From G963668345 sp965226215 (GTDB lineage Bacteria > Acidobacteriota > Terriglobia > Bryobacterales > UBA6623): 64,000 nt of DNA. The position numbers and the translations under genes are program-made. Positions 8,345-17,702 of this stretch are shown piece by piece. Numbering within the stretch: the first letter of the stretch is position 1; every line of letters begins with the position of its first letter. The notes beneath the pieces were generated by a model. That model saw only the letters and a program-made list of their open reading frames with translations, searched no databases and was not told the origin of the DNA. The DNA is taken from the NCBI GenBank assembly GCA_965226215.1, contig CBDDCH010000002.1, positions 3,658,001 to 3,722,000 of the forward strand, read 5' to 3'.

Positions 8345-9445
8345 ATGAATGGAACAACCCTGACCATGCAACCTAGAACAACTGCCCCTTTCCTGCTGAT
8401 AACAGCATTGCTGTTTTCATGCGGAACTCCTCAACCACCGGAGGAAACCGCGGCTCCAGCCGAGGCACAAATCGTTCCGGCCGACGCCGAGCTGGAACAC
8501 CTGTTCACCCGCACAGCCGACATCAAAGGAGGCCTGACCGAAGGGCCGGCCGTGGCGCCCGACGGCAGCATCTACTTTTCTGACATCCTATTCGGAAAAG
8601 ACAAAGGCATGATCCTGCGCTTCGACCCGAAGACCGGGGAAACCACTGTCTTCGCCGAAGACAGCCACAAATCGAACGGCTTGGCGTTCGACGCCGAGGG
8701 TCATTTGATCGCTGCCGAAGGGGCCGATTACGGCGGCCGGCGGATTTCACGCTGGAACGTTGAAACCGGCGAGCGCACAACAGTGGCGGACAACTACGAG
8801 GGCAAGAAATTCAACTCGCCCAACGACCTTGTGATCGACAGCCAGGGACGCATCTATTTCAGTGATCCCCGATATCTGGGCGCGGAGACCCGCGATCTCG
8901 ACTACTTCGCCATCTTCCGCGTCGACAAAGATGGGACGGTCGTCGAAATTACCCGCGAGGTGTCCAAACCGAATGGTGTGGCCCTCAGCCCCGATGAGAA
9001 AACGCTTTACGCAGCCGATCACGACAACGGCAGTGAGAGCGTCAGTGATCCTGGCGCGCCGCCCGCAACGCCCGGGCCGATGAAAATCTATGCCTTCCCG
9101 CTCGGGCCGGACGGCATGGTATCGGGCGAACGCAAAACCTTAGTGGACTTCGGAGACCAATTAGGTTGCGACGGCATGACGGTGGACGAGAAAGGGAACA
9201 TTTACCTGACGCCCCGCAGCGCGAAACGTCCCGGGGTCATGATCATCAATCCCGAAGGCGAAGAAGTCGGCTTCATCCCCCCGGGTTCACCCGCCCAGGG
9301 AGACGCTGAGAGCGAGGCGAGCCTGCCCAGCAACGTCGAATTCGGCATCGGTGATGAGGCAAACGTGCTCTATGTAACCGCTGACACGAGCCTCTACCGC
9401 ATCCGCCTCAACGCAAAAGGGCATCATCCACAGCATGCGCAGTGA
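8345..9445 (+). CDS. SMP-30/gluconolactonase-family lipoprotein
   Basis: Predicted lipoprotein: the N-terminus has a hydrophobic core ending LLFSC with Cys26 as the lipidation site, so it is probably anchored in the outer membrane or periplasm. The mature part is a six-bladed SMP-30/gluconolactonase-like propeller with GLTEGPAVAPDGSIYFSD, NGLAFDAEGHL, SPNDLVIDSQGRIYFSDP and KPNGVALSPDEKTLYAAD repeats; Glu and Asn/Asp in these loops usually bind Ca or another divalent metal and the lactone. ATG 8345 is preferred because it puts the signal sequence at the N-terminus; ATG 8366 is an alternative. It likely hydrolyses sugar lactones, but the substrate is unknown. No operon partner. Confidence 0.8.
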   Translation: MNGTTLTMQPRTTAPFLLITALLFSCGTPQPPEETAAPAEAQIVPADAELEHLFTRTADIKGGLTEGPAVAPDGSIYFSDILFGKDKGMILRFDPKTGETTVFAEDSHKSNGLAFDAEGHLIAAEGADYGGRRISRWNVETGERTTVADNYEGKKFNSPNDLVIDSQGRIYFSDPRYLGAETRDLDYFAIFRVDKDGTVVEITREVSKPNGVALSPDEKTLYAADHDNGSESVSDPGAPPATPGPMKIYAFPLGPDGMVSGERKTLVDFGDQLGCDGMTVDEKGNIYLTPRSAKRPGVMIINPEGEEVGFIPPGSPAQGDAESEASLPSNVEFGIGDEANVLYVTADTSLYRIRLNAKGHHPQHAQ

Positions 9446-10262
9446 CGGGGCGGATTAGAGAAAACTGCGAAATCGGTAGACAAGAGGCCCACCCTCAGGG
9501 CGGCGCCTGCGGCGAGGGACCGCGAACCGCCTGGTCCTTGTGCAAATCGACTTAGCCGCTTCTCGATCTTCAGGAACCGGCGAGCTCGTAGCCAAGAGCC
9601 TGGCCTGAAATCGGCGCCTGGACGTAGCGTACGCATTCTTGCGTGCCGTGTCGCCATTCGTGGCGACATCGAATGGCACGCCCAGCCCCCCCCCCCCCTT
9701 TTTTTTGCCCGCTAGGTAACTTAAGTTAAGTTGTTCATTCAAAGCAGCTTAATGCTTCCGATCGGACCGTCGCCTTGGAGTGGCGGGGTACAATTATGAT
9801 TGGGCACTCGAAGCATTGGGCCAATGGGAGAGCACGGGTGATCCGGAGCCATGAACCTACTCAGGAGAAGAGAGATTACCAAACAAAGCCAATCTCGAAC
9901 AACGCACAGGGAATCAATTGGGTTACACCAGGTTTCCAGTGCGGAAGACCGCCTGGCTCGGCGAACCCGACGGATCGCTCCACCGGGATCCGAGGGACCC
10001 TTGCCTAAGGGCAGGCGGTCCCCAGGAAAAGCAGCAGGGCAACAACGACCGCCGGAGCAGCGGGAGCTACCGAGTAGCGAAATGACCAAACAAAGCCAAT
10101 TGGCATATAAGTCAATCTTTTTCAGTCACTTGGACGACTTTTCTGGGGCGAAAAAAGGCCTCGTTCAGAACGCAATACCCGGCCCGCTCGTGAGTCGTGC
10201 GAGCGAGCCGGAGTTAGCCGGCGCTGACACCCCGGCGACCCTTGGCGGAAAGGAGTCAGCTT
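9446..10262. other. Gene-free stretch with palindrome copy B and a C13-T8 tract
   Basis: No convincing gene in about 800 bases. It holds a copy of the dispersed palindrome at about 9625-9672 (GCGTACGCATTCTTGCGTGC followed by TGTCGCCATTCGTGGCGACA), then an unusual homopolymer block, thirteen C at 9686-9698 followed by eight T at 9699-9706. The phrase ACCAAACAAAGCCAAT occurs twice (about 9877 and 10083). The open frames here have no protein-like composition. Confidence 0.6.
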
Positions 10263-11012
10263 ATGGAACAAGGATCAACACGCTGGTTTCATAGCCGAAA
10301 GTTCAAGTGGGGAGTCGTGCCGCTCCTCATTCTCGTCGCCGCTTTGGCCGCGTACATCAAGGCCTTCGGGCCGGATAGCGACATCGGAGGGGAAACAGGC
10401 AGAATTATGGAAGTTCTCGATCTCAAGCCCGGGATGACGGTCGGCGAGGTCGGCGCCGGCAGCGGGGAAATGGCGGTGCTGTTGGCTCAGGGGTTGGGAT
10501 CCGGCGGACATCTGTTTGCGACCGAGATCGACGCCGACAACCTGGACGACATACGAGACAGAGTGGCTGACGCCGGGCTCGATATTGTCACGGTCATCGA
10601 AGCAGGTAAGAAACAAACGAACCTCGCGCTCGAATGCTGTGACTCAATCTTCATGCGAAAGGTTTATCACCATTTCACGGAACCAGCGGAGATCAACGCT
10701 AGCCTGTTCGAGGCGCTTAGACCTGGAGGCGTGCTGGCGGTGATCGACTTTGCGCCTAGTCTTTGGAACGTTTGGCTGCCTCGGCCCGACGGAGTCCCGG
10801 AAAACCGCGGCGGCCACGGCATGCCCCGGGACCTGCTTATCGCGGAGTTAGCGAGCGCCGGCTTTCGGCTAGAGCAGGTGACCGACGAATGGTGGCAGTG
10901 GCCTGTCTATGGCTACTGCGTCCTGGTCCGCAAGCCAAAGGAGGTCACTTCAGAATCCCCCCCTCGGTCATCCTTCTTGGATCGAGCAGACGCTCCAACT
11001 CCTCGCGGCTGA
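10263..11012 (+). CDS. Membrane-anchored class I SAM-dependent methyltransferase
   Basis: A 249-residue protein with one N-terminal membrane helix (WGVVPLLILVAALAAYIKAF) and a class I methyltransferase domain. Motif I is VGEVGAGSGEMAV (about residues 60-72), followed by the acidic ATEID that binds the ribose, and LRPGGVLAVIDF later. ATG 10263 was chosen over an upstream start because AAAGGAG sits seven bases before it. The pattern (GKKQTNLALECCDSIFMRKVYHHF) matches the Methyltransf_11-like group often found in acidobacteria; the substrate is unknown. Its last 68 bases overlap the 3' end of fumC on the opposite strand. Confidence 0.75.
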   Translation: MEQGSTRWFHSRKFKWGVVPLLILVAALAAYIKAFGPDSDIGGETGRIMEVLDLKPGMTVGEVGAGSGEMAVLLAQGLGSGGHLFATEIDADNLDDIRDRVADAGLDIVTVIEAGKKQTNLALECCDSIFMRKVYHHFTEPAEINASLFEALRPGGVLAVIDFAPSLWNVWLPRPDGVPENRGGHGMPRDLLIAELASAGFRLEQVTDEWWQWPVYGYCVLVRKPKEVTSESPPRSSFLDRADAPTPRG

Positions 11013-12333
11013 GACCGGTCTCTTCCTCGGCGACGTCGATCAGCCTGCGGCCTTCGGCGTAGGCTTTTTTGCCGACAGCCGCGCCCTTTTCGTAGCCGAT
11101 GACGGGATTCAGCGCGGTAACGAGGATAGGGTTTTTCTCGACGAGATCAGCCGCACGTTTTGCGTTCGCATCAAAATCGGCAATCGCCTTGTCGGCGAGG
11201 ACACGAGCAGCGTTGCCCAGTAGGCGCGCACTTTCGAGGACGTTGCGGGCGATGACGGGCAGCATCACGTTCAACTGAAAGTTGCCTGATTGGCCGCCAA
11301 GCGTCACCGTCAGATCGTTCCCGATCACCTGGGCGCAAACCATGGCGGCGGCTTCGGGAATCACGGGATTGACCTTGGCCGGCATGATGCTGCTTCCAGG
11401 TTGCAAGGCGGGCAGAGCGATGTCGGCCAGGCCGGCTAAGGGACCGCTGTTCATCCAGCGAAGGTCGTTTGAAATCTTCATGACGGCCACGGCGGCGGCC
11501 TTGAATTGCCCGCTCAACTCCACAATCGCATCCTGACTCGAAAGGCTCACGAAGTAGTTGCGGCTGCTGATAAACGGCAGGCCGGTGATCTTGGAGAGGC
11601 GTTTGGCGACCCGCGGGCCGAACTCAGGATGCGCGTTCAGGCCGGTCCCGATCGCCGTACCTCCTAACGCAAGCGGCGAGATCCGAGGCAGCGACGACCG
11701 GATGCGAGCCGTAGCCTGCTCGATCTGCCCGCTCCAACCGCCCAGTTCCTGGCTGAGGCGAATCGGCAGCGCGTCCATAAGATGGGTGCGGCCGTTCTTG
11801 ACGACGTCGTCAACTTGTTCGGCTTTGCCGTCGATCGTCTGGCGAAGATGATTGAGCCCGGGGATCAGCGTCTCGGCAACCTCGAGGTAGGCACTGACGT
11901 GGATGGCGCTGGGAATCACGTCGTTGCTGCTTTGTCCCATGTTGACGTGGTCGTTGGGGTGCACCTTGCGACCGAGCTTTTGTGTCGCCAAGGTGGCGAT
12001 CACTTCGTTGGCATTCATGTTGGTGCTGGTGCCCGAGCCGGTCTGGAAGATGTCGAGGGGGAAGTGCGCGTCGTGGTCTCCGCGGGCGACTTCGTCGGCG
12101 GCTTCCTGGATCGCGGAGGCCATGTCGGCTTCCAGGAGTCCTAGGTCTTGGTTGACAGCCGCCGCGGCTCCCTTGATCAATCCCAATGCGCGCAAAAACG
12201 TCCGCGGAAAGGGCAAACCGCTAATGGGGAAATTCTCGACGGCCCTCTGCGTCTGGGCGCCCCAGAGGGCATCAACCGGCACCTGAACCGGCCCCATGCT
12301 ATCTTTCTCGATGCGATATTCTCGCTCTGCCAT
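10945..12333 (-). CDS. fumC: Class II fumarate hydratase
   Basis: Catalyses reversible hydration of fumarate to malate in the TCA cycle; cytoplasmic homotetramer, iron independent. At 462 residues the length is normal. The superfamily signature GSSIMPAKVNP is present near residue 317, with the catalytic Ser in the preceding loop, and NMGQSSNDVIPSA, TSTNMNANEVI and GRTHLMDALPI regions that build the active site. The C-terminal AYAEGRRLIDVAEEETGLSREEL segment is typical of FumC. The start at ATG 12333 has a purine-rich site (GAGGGAGGAAG) upstream. It converges on the methyltransferase with a 68-base overlap. Confidence 0.95.
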   Translation of the reverse strand: MAEREYRIEKDSMGPVQVPVDALWGAQTQRAVENFPISGLPFPRTFLRALGLIKGAAAAVNQDLGLLEADMASAIQEAADEVARGDHDAHFPLDIFQTGSGTSTNMNANEVIATLATQKLGRKVHPNDHVNMGQSSNDVIPSAIHVSAYLEVAETLIPGLNHLRQTIDGKAEQVDDVVKNGRTHLMDALPIRLSQELGGWSGQIEQATARIRSSLPRISPLALGGTAIGTGLNAHPEFGPRVAKRLSKITGLPFISSRNYFVSLSSQDAIVELSGQFKAAAVAVMKISNDLRWMNSGPLAGLADIALPALQPGSSIMPAKVNPVIPEAAAMVCAQVIGNDLTVTLGGQSGNFQLNVMLPVIARNVLESARLLGNAARVLADKAIADFDANAKRAADLVEKNPILVTALNPVIGYEKGAAVGKKAYAEGRRLIDVAEEETGLSREELERLLDPRRMTEGGILK

Positions 12334-12513
12334 GGTGTCAGACTTCCTCCCTCAGGCCATCTTAACCTAGACTGCTTGCCGGGACTCGATCAGCGGTAGC
12401 GAACAAGCTTCACCGATCGGCGGACAGGGAGGTCGCAAGCGGCCCACGGGCGACGGGCATGCCCTGACCACCGTGCATTCACAAGGCGGATCAACGATCG
12501 CATTTGTTTGTAG

Positions 12514-12533
12514 GGGCGCGACATGTCGCGCCC
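12514..12533. repeat. Perfect 20-bp palindrome
   Basis: GGGCGCGACATGTCGCGCCC is a perfect palindrome in the 460-base gap between fumC and the tad operon. It belongs in style to the other hairpins of this window but has a different sequence. The rest of the gap shows no gene; a promoter for the tad operon would be expected in it but none stands out. Confidence 0.7.
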
Positions 12534-13610
12534 TTTCCAGCATCGCGAGTTTCCGACCGGTATCGGCCACTATATTCTGCGAACCTCAATAGCTCGGGGG
12601 TAGGACAAGACTACTTTAGGATGTAGTCCGTCCCGATAGAAAGATCTAGCCATGCGCATTGAGAAAGCTAATTGTTTTCGTCGAATTCTTGTTCTATGAT
12701 TTCTTCACGGGTTAAGAACGGCGGACGATAAATTAGTCAGACAACGCCATCTTCATCTTGGCGAGTTTTCGATTGGGAACGGTTTTTCTCATGAGTTTAA
12801 CTACTCGAGGCTTTCACGAACTTAGACGAGACAGCCGAGGACAGGTGCTTGTGTGGGGCGCCGTCGTCGTCCCGGCACTGGCTCTATTCTTGGGGCTGTC
12901 ACTCGATGTCGGCTACCTCTACGACGTTAGGCGTCGAGCCCAGACCGCGGCCGACGGTGCGGCTGCCAGCGGAGCGATGGAGCTCGCGAGACAGACCAGC
13001 AGTTATCTGACGTCGGCCGCGCTATACGATGCCGCCCGCAACGGTTTCGACAACGACGACGCCCAAGTGACGGTGACGGTGAGCAACCCACCCGCGACTG
13101 GCCCAAGGCTGGGCGACAGCAACTTCGTTGAAGTCGTTGTCAGTGAGGATGTCGATACCTACTTTATGCAGTTCATCGGCCGAGACCTGGTTACGGTCCG
13201 AGCCCGTTCCGTAGCGGGAATCGTCCATTTTGGCGATGCATGCCTTATGACGCTCGATCCAAGCGCGAGCGGGGCAATGAAGGTGAACGGTAGCCCCACA
13301 CTCAACGCGAACTGTGGAGTGATGGTGAATTCTTCGGCCAGTCAAGCCTTGCAAGTGCCCGGCAACACCGCAACGATCAACTCGACCTATGTTGGCGTCA
13401 ATGGAGGATACAGTAGTAGCGGATCGATCAATCCGGCACCGCGAACCAGCGTTCCGCCGATGGTGGATCCTATGGCGTACATGCAACCTCTGGACCCAGC
13501 GGCGTACCCGCCAGGTTCGAAAGTAGGCAATACCTATTACCCCGGAGTCTATAACTCGCAGATCAAGATCACGGGCAATAAGACCATAACCTTTGAGCCT
13601 GGGGTTTACA

Positions 13611-15275
13611 CCAGGATTTCCGTTTTGGCCCTGCCACGACCATAGTATACATCCGCGCTGCCCCGAATACCACGTCTTTTCGCGCTGAACCCTGCACATC
13701 ACCTCCGCCGGTAGGCGCCAGGGCTCGTCCGTCCGTTCACAGACGTTGATTGAGCGGGCTGAACGGCGCTGCGGGCGACACTGCTCCCTGCGAAACCTTT
13801 TGGGAGCCAAAAGCTGTTGATCCTCGCCCGGGCAACGCTACCCGCTCGGCAGCGGCAGCGCCCAGATCCTGTGCAGCATGTCACCGAACAGCCTGCGGTT
13901 CAGATACCCCTCCGCCAGGAGCAGCCAGTAATAGCGCGCGTGCTTGATCAATCGACCGCCCGTCTTCACTAACCGCTGCTGTAAGCTCGTCAGCGACCAG
14001 CTCTTGATTCGCTGCGGCAGCCCGAGCCGCCGCCAGAGATTGCCCAGGTTGTAGGCCAGCACGCTTAACTGCAAGCGCACTTCGTTCGCCCGGAAGCGAT
14101 GGCACGACAGCCTGGTCCAATGCGTCGCCTGCTTGCCTTCTTTAATCCACTGCTCCGCCGTGCCGCGCTTGTTGTAGAAACGCACCACCGACCGGCTTGG
14201 CAAGCTCATGTTCGTCACGATAAAACCGACGCGCCCGAACAGCTCGCCCTGGTGGTGCTCGACCTTGGCGACAACTCGTCTCGGCTTCTTCCAGCTCTCC
14301 GCCTGATAGCGAAAGCTCTTGTAGCGCACTAGCGGCTTGCGGCCGGGCCTCCCCGGCGGACGAAACAGGATGTCTTCGATCTTTAACTCCAAGCTCCTGT
14401 TGGCCGGAATGCGGATGGCGTACTGCACGCCGCGTTCCTCCGAAGCCTCATAAACTTCCGGCTTGGCAAAGGCCGCATCGCCCCGGAAGGCGACCTGCTG
14501 GCCCGCAGCCTGTTGGCGCTCGATCTCCGGCAACAATAGCTCATCCCAGTCCTCGGCGCTGGGCACGTTGCCGGGACGCAGCTTGGCAGCGAGGCAATCA
14601 CCGTGCTGGTTGAACAACAACAGCGGGTGGTAGCAGACCGACTCGAAGTGGCCGTTGTAGGCACCGCCTTCCTGTTGGCCATGGACCGGACTCTCGGTGG
14701 AGTCCATGTCCAGAACGACCCGCTCGGAGTCGTCGAACGCCTCCGCTTGCCCGACCAGCTCTCGGTTCAGCGCCATCAGCCCCAGCAGGTTCTCTTCGCT
14801 CGCCAGCATCTCCGTCTCGAAGCCGTGCAGCGTCGAGGTCAAGGCCGCACCGCGATCCCAGATCTTCTGCGAGCCGATCAAGCGAAACGTCGGGTCAGCC
14901 GACACTCGGACGGCGTCGTTGACGTCCTCGTAGCCCGCCAAGCGGCTGTAGATCGACTGCCGCAACAGATCAGCGAGCGTGAACTGCTTGTTTGTGCCTT
15001 GCCGCGAGTCGCTGAGATGCTCGCCGATCAGTTTCCCGAGTCCGAGTCGCTCGTCCAACTCCCGAACCAGAATCAAGCCACCGTCGGAAGTAACTCGCGA
15101 TCCTTGGAAATCGACTTTGAGAAGTCCATTGAAAGTTAGCTGGAACGGCTTTGTTTCTTTTTCACCCATCGGGTGTTGGCCTCCCTGGCGTCCTGATTAC
15201 GCTTGAACCCCTATCAATAAAGACGCTAAAGGCCGCTGGAAGGTCGGGAGGCCTGAATCAAATTGGAAATGCGGG
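13611..15275 (-). mobile_element. Complete IS1380-family element, 1665 bp, TSD TTACA
   Basis: Both ends and the target duplication can be read. The element is flanked by TTACA at 13606-13610 and 15276-15280. Imperfect terminal inverted repeats are CCAGGATTTCCGTTTTGG on the left and CCCGCATTTCCAATTTGA (reverse strand) on the right, 13 of 18 matching. A 4-5 bp duplication is usual for IS1380 relatives. It carries one transposase gene on the minus strand, opposite to the tad gene it splits. A related partial copy lies at the left edge of the window. Confidence 0.9.
13838..15169 (-). CDS. IS1380-family transposase
   Basis: Intact 443-residue DDE transposase. Catalytic acidic residues are expected in VLDMDSTESPVHG, FRGDAAFAKPEVYE and GTAEQWIKEGKQAT, followed by the conserved HRFRANEVRLQLSVLAYNL block near the C-terminus. 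The start MGEKETKPFQLTFNG matches the partial copy at the window start. The complete frame and readable termini suggest the element may still be mobile. Confidence 0.92.
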   Translation of the reverse strand: MGEKETKPFQLTFNGLLKVDFQGSRVTSDGGLILVRELDERLGLGKLIGEHLSDSRQGTNKQFTLADLLRQSIYSRLAGYEDVNDAVRVSADPTFRLIGSQKIWDRGAALTSTLHGFETEMLASEENLLGLMALNRELVGQAEAFDDSERVVLDMDSTESPVHGQQEGGAYNGHFESVCYHPLLLFNQHGDCLAAKLRPGNVPSAEDWDELLLPEIERQQAAGQQVAFRGDAAFAKPEVYEASEERGVQYAIRIPANRSLELKIEDILFRPPGRPGRKPLVRYKSFRYQAESWKKPRRVVAKVEHHQGELFGRVGFIVTNMSLPSRSVVRFYNKRGTAEQWIKEGKQATHWTRLSCHRFRANEVRLQLSVLAYNLGNLWRRLGLPQRIKSWSLTSLQQRLVKTGGRLIKHARYYWLLLAEGYLNRRLFGDMLHRIWALPLPSG

Positions 15276-15680
15276 TTACATCCTCCGAGCTGGGATGCGA
15301 ATCATTGGAGGAAACGTCAGTGGTTTCGGTGTAAGCTTTTTTCTTACTGACGACGGCGGCACGATTGATATTTCCGGTAGTGCGGACGTGACCTTTACGG
15401 CGCCTTCGAGCGGCCCGATGCAGGGGATGCTGTTCTTCGCAGACCCGAACGCTCCGAACGCCACAAACAAGATTGGCCGGGGGAACTCGACGTTCACATT
15501 TGAAGGCTCGTTCTACTTTCCAAGCATGCACCTCGATTGGGCAGGGACTCCCCTAGGCGCAAGCTCCAACGGAGTGATCATAGCCAATACGCTGGACATC
15601 TCCGGCACGAGCGAGGTGGATTTCACAAGCCCCGACCCTGATCAGGGTGGCGCAACATTGATGAAGGCGACGATCGTCTA

Positions 15681-16163
15681 ATGACAAGCGGGGCGCGGCG
15701 CAAAGAACCGATGCGTAAGAACGTCAGCAAAGGTTTGTCGACTGTCGAGTTTGCCGTTCTGGCGCCTGTCGTCATGCTCCTGTTCGTGGGAGCCGCCGAT
15801 TTGGCTCGTGCGTTCTATCACGCTATCGTCATGTCCGGCGCGGCGGCGGGTGGCTCATTTTATGGTGCACAGAACACCCTCCGCTCGGGCGACTTCACGG
15901 AAATGGAATCTCTCACATCCAATGACGCCGCTGACCTGCGCGTTTCGGTCACAGCCACAGCCAGCCGCAAATGCGAGTGCCCCCCGTCAGGAGGGGGCAG
16001 CCCAACCGAAGTCGATTGCCTGACCGGGACTTGTCCGGGCTACGGGTTGCCGCGCCTCTACGTAAGCACCCAGGCCCAGCAGACCTTCGATCTCATACTT
16101 TCTTGGCCCGGTGTTCCTGACAACTTTGGTATCCACCGGAACGTGTGGCTGCGAGTGCAATGA
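15681..16163 (+). CDS. TadE-like pilus-assembly pseudopilin, first
   Basis: A 160-residue single-span protein. The N-terminal KGLSTVEFAVLAPVVMLLFVG is the TadE-type signal: a short basic tail, a Glu five residues into the hydrophobic helix and a prepilin-like character, as in minor pseudopilins of tight-adherence (Flp/Tad) machines. The C-terminal domain has a Cys-rich loop (KCECPPSGGG, CLTGTCPG), probably disulfide bonded outside the cytoplasm. The ATG at 15681 overlaps the stop of the preceding tad gene; an internal ATG at 15711 is possible. The next gene starts inside its stop codon (ATGA). Confidence 0.75.
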   Translation: MTSGARRKEPMRKNVSKGLSTVEFAVLAPVVMLLFVGAADLARAFYHAIVMSGAAAGGSFYGAQNTLRSGDFTEMESLTSNDAADLRVSVTATASRKCECPPSGGGSPTEVDCLTGTCPGYGLPRLYVSTQAQQTFDLILSWPGVPDNFGIHRNVWLRVQ

Positions 16164-16622
16164 GAACTTCGCCCTCTGCGATGCCAGCATGCCCTGAGGC
16201 TGCCTTCGAGACCGAGAGAGACATCAGAGTCCCGGCCCCGGCCCGCTCCGAGGCCCGACGACGGCAGCGTGGCGCTGCATTAGTTGAGTTTGCGTTGATC
16301 TTCACTCTCCTGATCGGCCTTGCCCTGGGTTTGATGGAGTTCGGACGTATTGTCTGGAGTTACCATACTCTCGTACATGCTACCCGCGAGGGGCTACGGG
16401 TGGCGATGATTCGAGGAACCGAAAACCCGGAGTCTGATGGCGAAGACCTGTCCGACACGATTTCGGACGCCGTCAAGTCCCGCGCTATCGGTCTTGATCC
16501 CGCCAAGATCACTGTCACGCCTGCTTGGCCGGGCGGCATGGCAAGAGGCGCTGCAGTTCAGGTGCAGTCCACCTACAACTTCGAATTCGTCACCGGGTCG
16601 TTTCTCTCCCGCAATGCCACGA

Positions 16623-17653
16623 ATTGGATATCCACTTGACTCAGGTGACCCCAAGATGTAGTATGCGCCTTCGTGGAGGATTATCCACGCGACCTGCTCG
16701 AGTTCGAGGTACGCTTCGCCAGCGAAGGGGCCTGTCGCGACTATCTGTCCGCGTTGCGCTGGCCGGAGGGTTTCCGCTGTCCGGGATGCGGGCATGAGCG
16801 GGCTTGGCCGGTGCGCAAAGTGTGGTTCGAATGCGCTCGCTGCGGGCGGCAGACGTCGGTGACCTCGGGCACGATCTTCCAAGACACACGTAAGCCGCTG
16901 CGGCTGTGGTTCCGGGCGATCTGGCACGTCACTTCGCAAAAGAACGGGGTCAGCGCGCTGGGTCTGCAGCGCGTTCTCGGGTTGGGCAGCTATCAAACCG
17001 CGTGGACCTGGATGCACAAGCTGCGGCGAGCGATGGTGCGTCCGGGGCGGGAGCGATTGGCGGGCGTAGTCGAGGTCGATGAGACCTATTGGGGCGCTGA
17101 GGAAGAGGGTGTGAGCGGCCGGCAGACCGAGCGTAAAGCCTTGATTGCAGTAGCCGCGGAAGAGAGAGGCCGCGGGCTAGGACGGATCCGCATGCAGCGC
17201 GTGCGGAACGCATCGGCGGCCAGTTTGATGCCCTTCGTGGAGGAGTCGGTCGAGCCGGGAAGCGTGGTGCACACCGACGGCTGGCTGGGCTACGAGCCGC
17301 TGGAGAAGAAGGGCTACCAGCATCGCATCGTCTTTCTGTCGGGCCGCCGCAAGCAGGCCTCGGAATTATTGCCGAGGGTGCACCAAGCGATCTCGTTGCT
17401 CAAGCGCTGGCTGCTGGGCACGCACCAAGGCGCGGTTAGCCACGAGCATCTGGACTACTACCTCGACGAGTTTGTGTTCCGCTTCAACCGGCGCAACTCA
17501 CGCAGCCGGGGAAAACTCTTCTACCGCCTTGTGCAGCAGGCAGTCGCCGTGGACCCAACGCCGTATCGATCGATCGTCGCCGACTGGGACGCTGAGGCCC
17601 CGTGAGCCCAACCACAAGATGTTGGGGTTACCTGAGTCAAGTGGATACCCCAT
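16623..17653 (+). mobile_element. Complete IS1595-family element, 1031 bp, TSD TGCCACGA
   Basis: The 8-bp duplication TGCCACGA lies at 16615-16622 and 17654-17661, the size expected for IS1595. The terminal inverted repeats share TATCCACTTGACTCAGGT and extend for about 28 bases with three or four mismatches. One transposase gene fills the element in the same direction as the host gene. Confidence 0.92.
16673..17605 (+). CDS. IS1595-family transposase (ISXO2-like DDE)
   Basis: A 310-residue transposase with an N-terminal zinc ribbon (CPGCGHE and CARCGRQ, about residues 38-62) and an ISXO2-like catalytic domain. Catalytic residues are Asp in VVEVDETYWG, Asp in VHTDGWLGY and the acidic position in the C-terminal YYLDEFVFRFNRR block. 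The reading starts at GTG 16673, about 50 bases inside the left terminus. The frame is intact. Confidence 0.9.
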   Translation: MEDYPRDLLEFEVRFASEGACRDYLSALRWPEGFRCPGCGHERAWPVRKVWFECARCGRQTSVTSGTIFQDTRKPLRLWFRAIWHVTSQKNGVSALGLQRVLGLGSYQTAWTWMHKLRRAMVRPGRERLAGVVEVDETYWGAEEEGVSGRQTERKALIAVAAEERGRGLGRIRMQRVRNASAASLMPFVEESVEPGSVVHTDGWLGYEPLEKKGYQHRIVFLSGRRKQASELLPRVHQAISLLKRWLLGTHQGAVSHEHLDYYLDEFVFRFNRRNSRSRGKLFYRLVQQAVAVDPTPYRSIVADWDAEAP

Positions 17654-17702
17654 TGCCACGATTCAACTGGTTAGCAACTCCCAAGCCATTCTCTTGAACT
17701 GA

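Larger units (their letters stand above)
12791..15681 (+). pseudogene. Tad (Flp pilus TadG-like) protein interrupted by IS1380
   Basis: Starts at ATG 12791 (MSLTTRGFHELRRDSRGQVLV) with the typical Tad N-terminal helix (VVVPALALFLGLSLDVGYLYDVRRRAQTAADGAA without break) that anchors the protein in the inner membrane; the rest is a glycine/serine/threonine-rich extracytoplasmic domain. The frame is cut at 13610 by the IS1380 element and resumes at 15281. Removing 13611-15280 (element plus one TTACA copy) restores one uninterrupted frame of 406 codons reading FEPGVYILRAGMRIIGG across the junction and ending at TAA 15679-15681. The loss is therefore purely insertional. The stop overlaps the ATG of the next gene (TAATG), so translation of the operon was coupled. 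Confidence 0.85.
16160..17702 (+). pseudogene. TadE-like protein, second, with IS1595 in its last codons
   Basis: Starts at ATG 16160, overlapping the previous stop (ATGA). After a basic leader, RGAALVEFALIFTLLIGLALG is the TadE-type helix with the conserved Glu. The reading frame runs into the IS1595 element at 16623 and stops at 16639, giving 159 residues ending NWIST. If the element and one TGCCACGA copy are removed, the frame continues from 17662 as TIQLVSNSQAILLN and stops at 17702, giving 167 residues. So only the last few residues are replaced and the product may still work. It is the third gene of the tad operon. Confidence 0.75.

Noticed and set aside
9851..10294. 147-codon frame in the gap before the methyltransferase
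   Set aside because: Composition is not protein-like (TKQSQSRTT, RRSPGKAAGQQ), it overlaps the true gene start, and the region is full of repeats.
12600..17702. Complete tad/flp secretion locus
   Set aside because: No tadA ATPase, tadB/C, rcpA or flp pilin gene is in the window; only the Tad/TadE-like genes are present.
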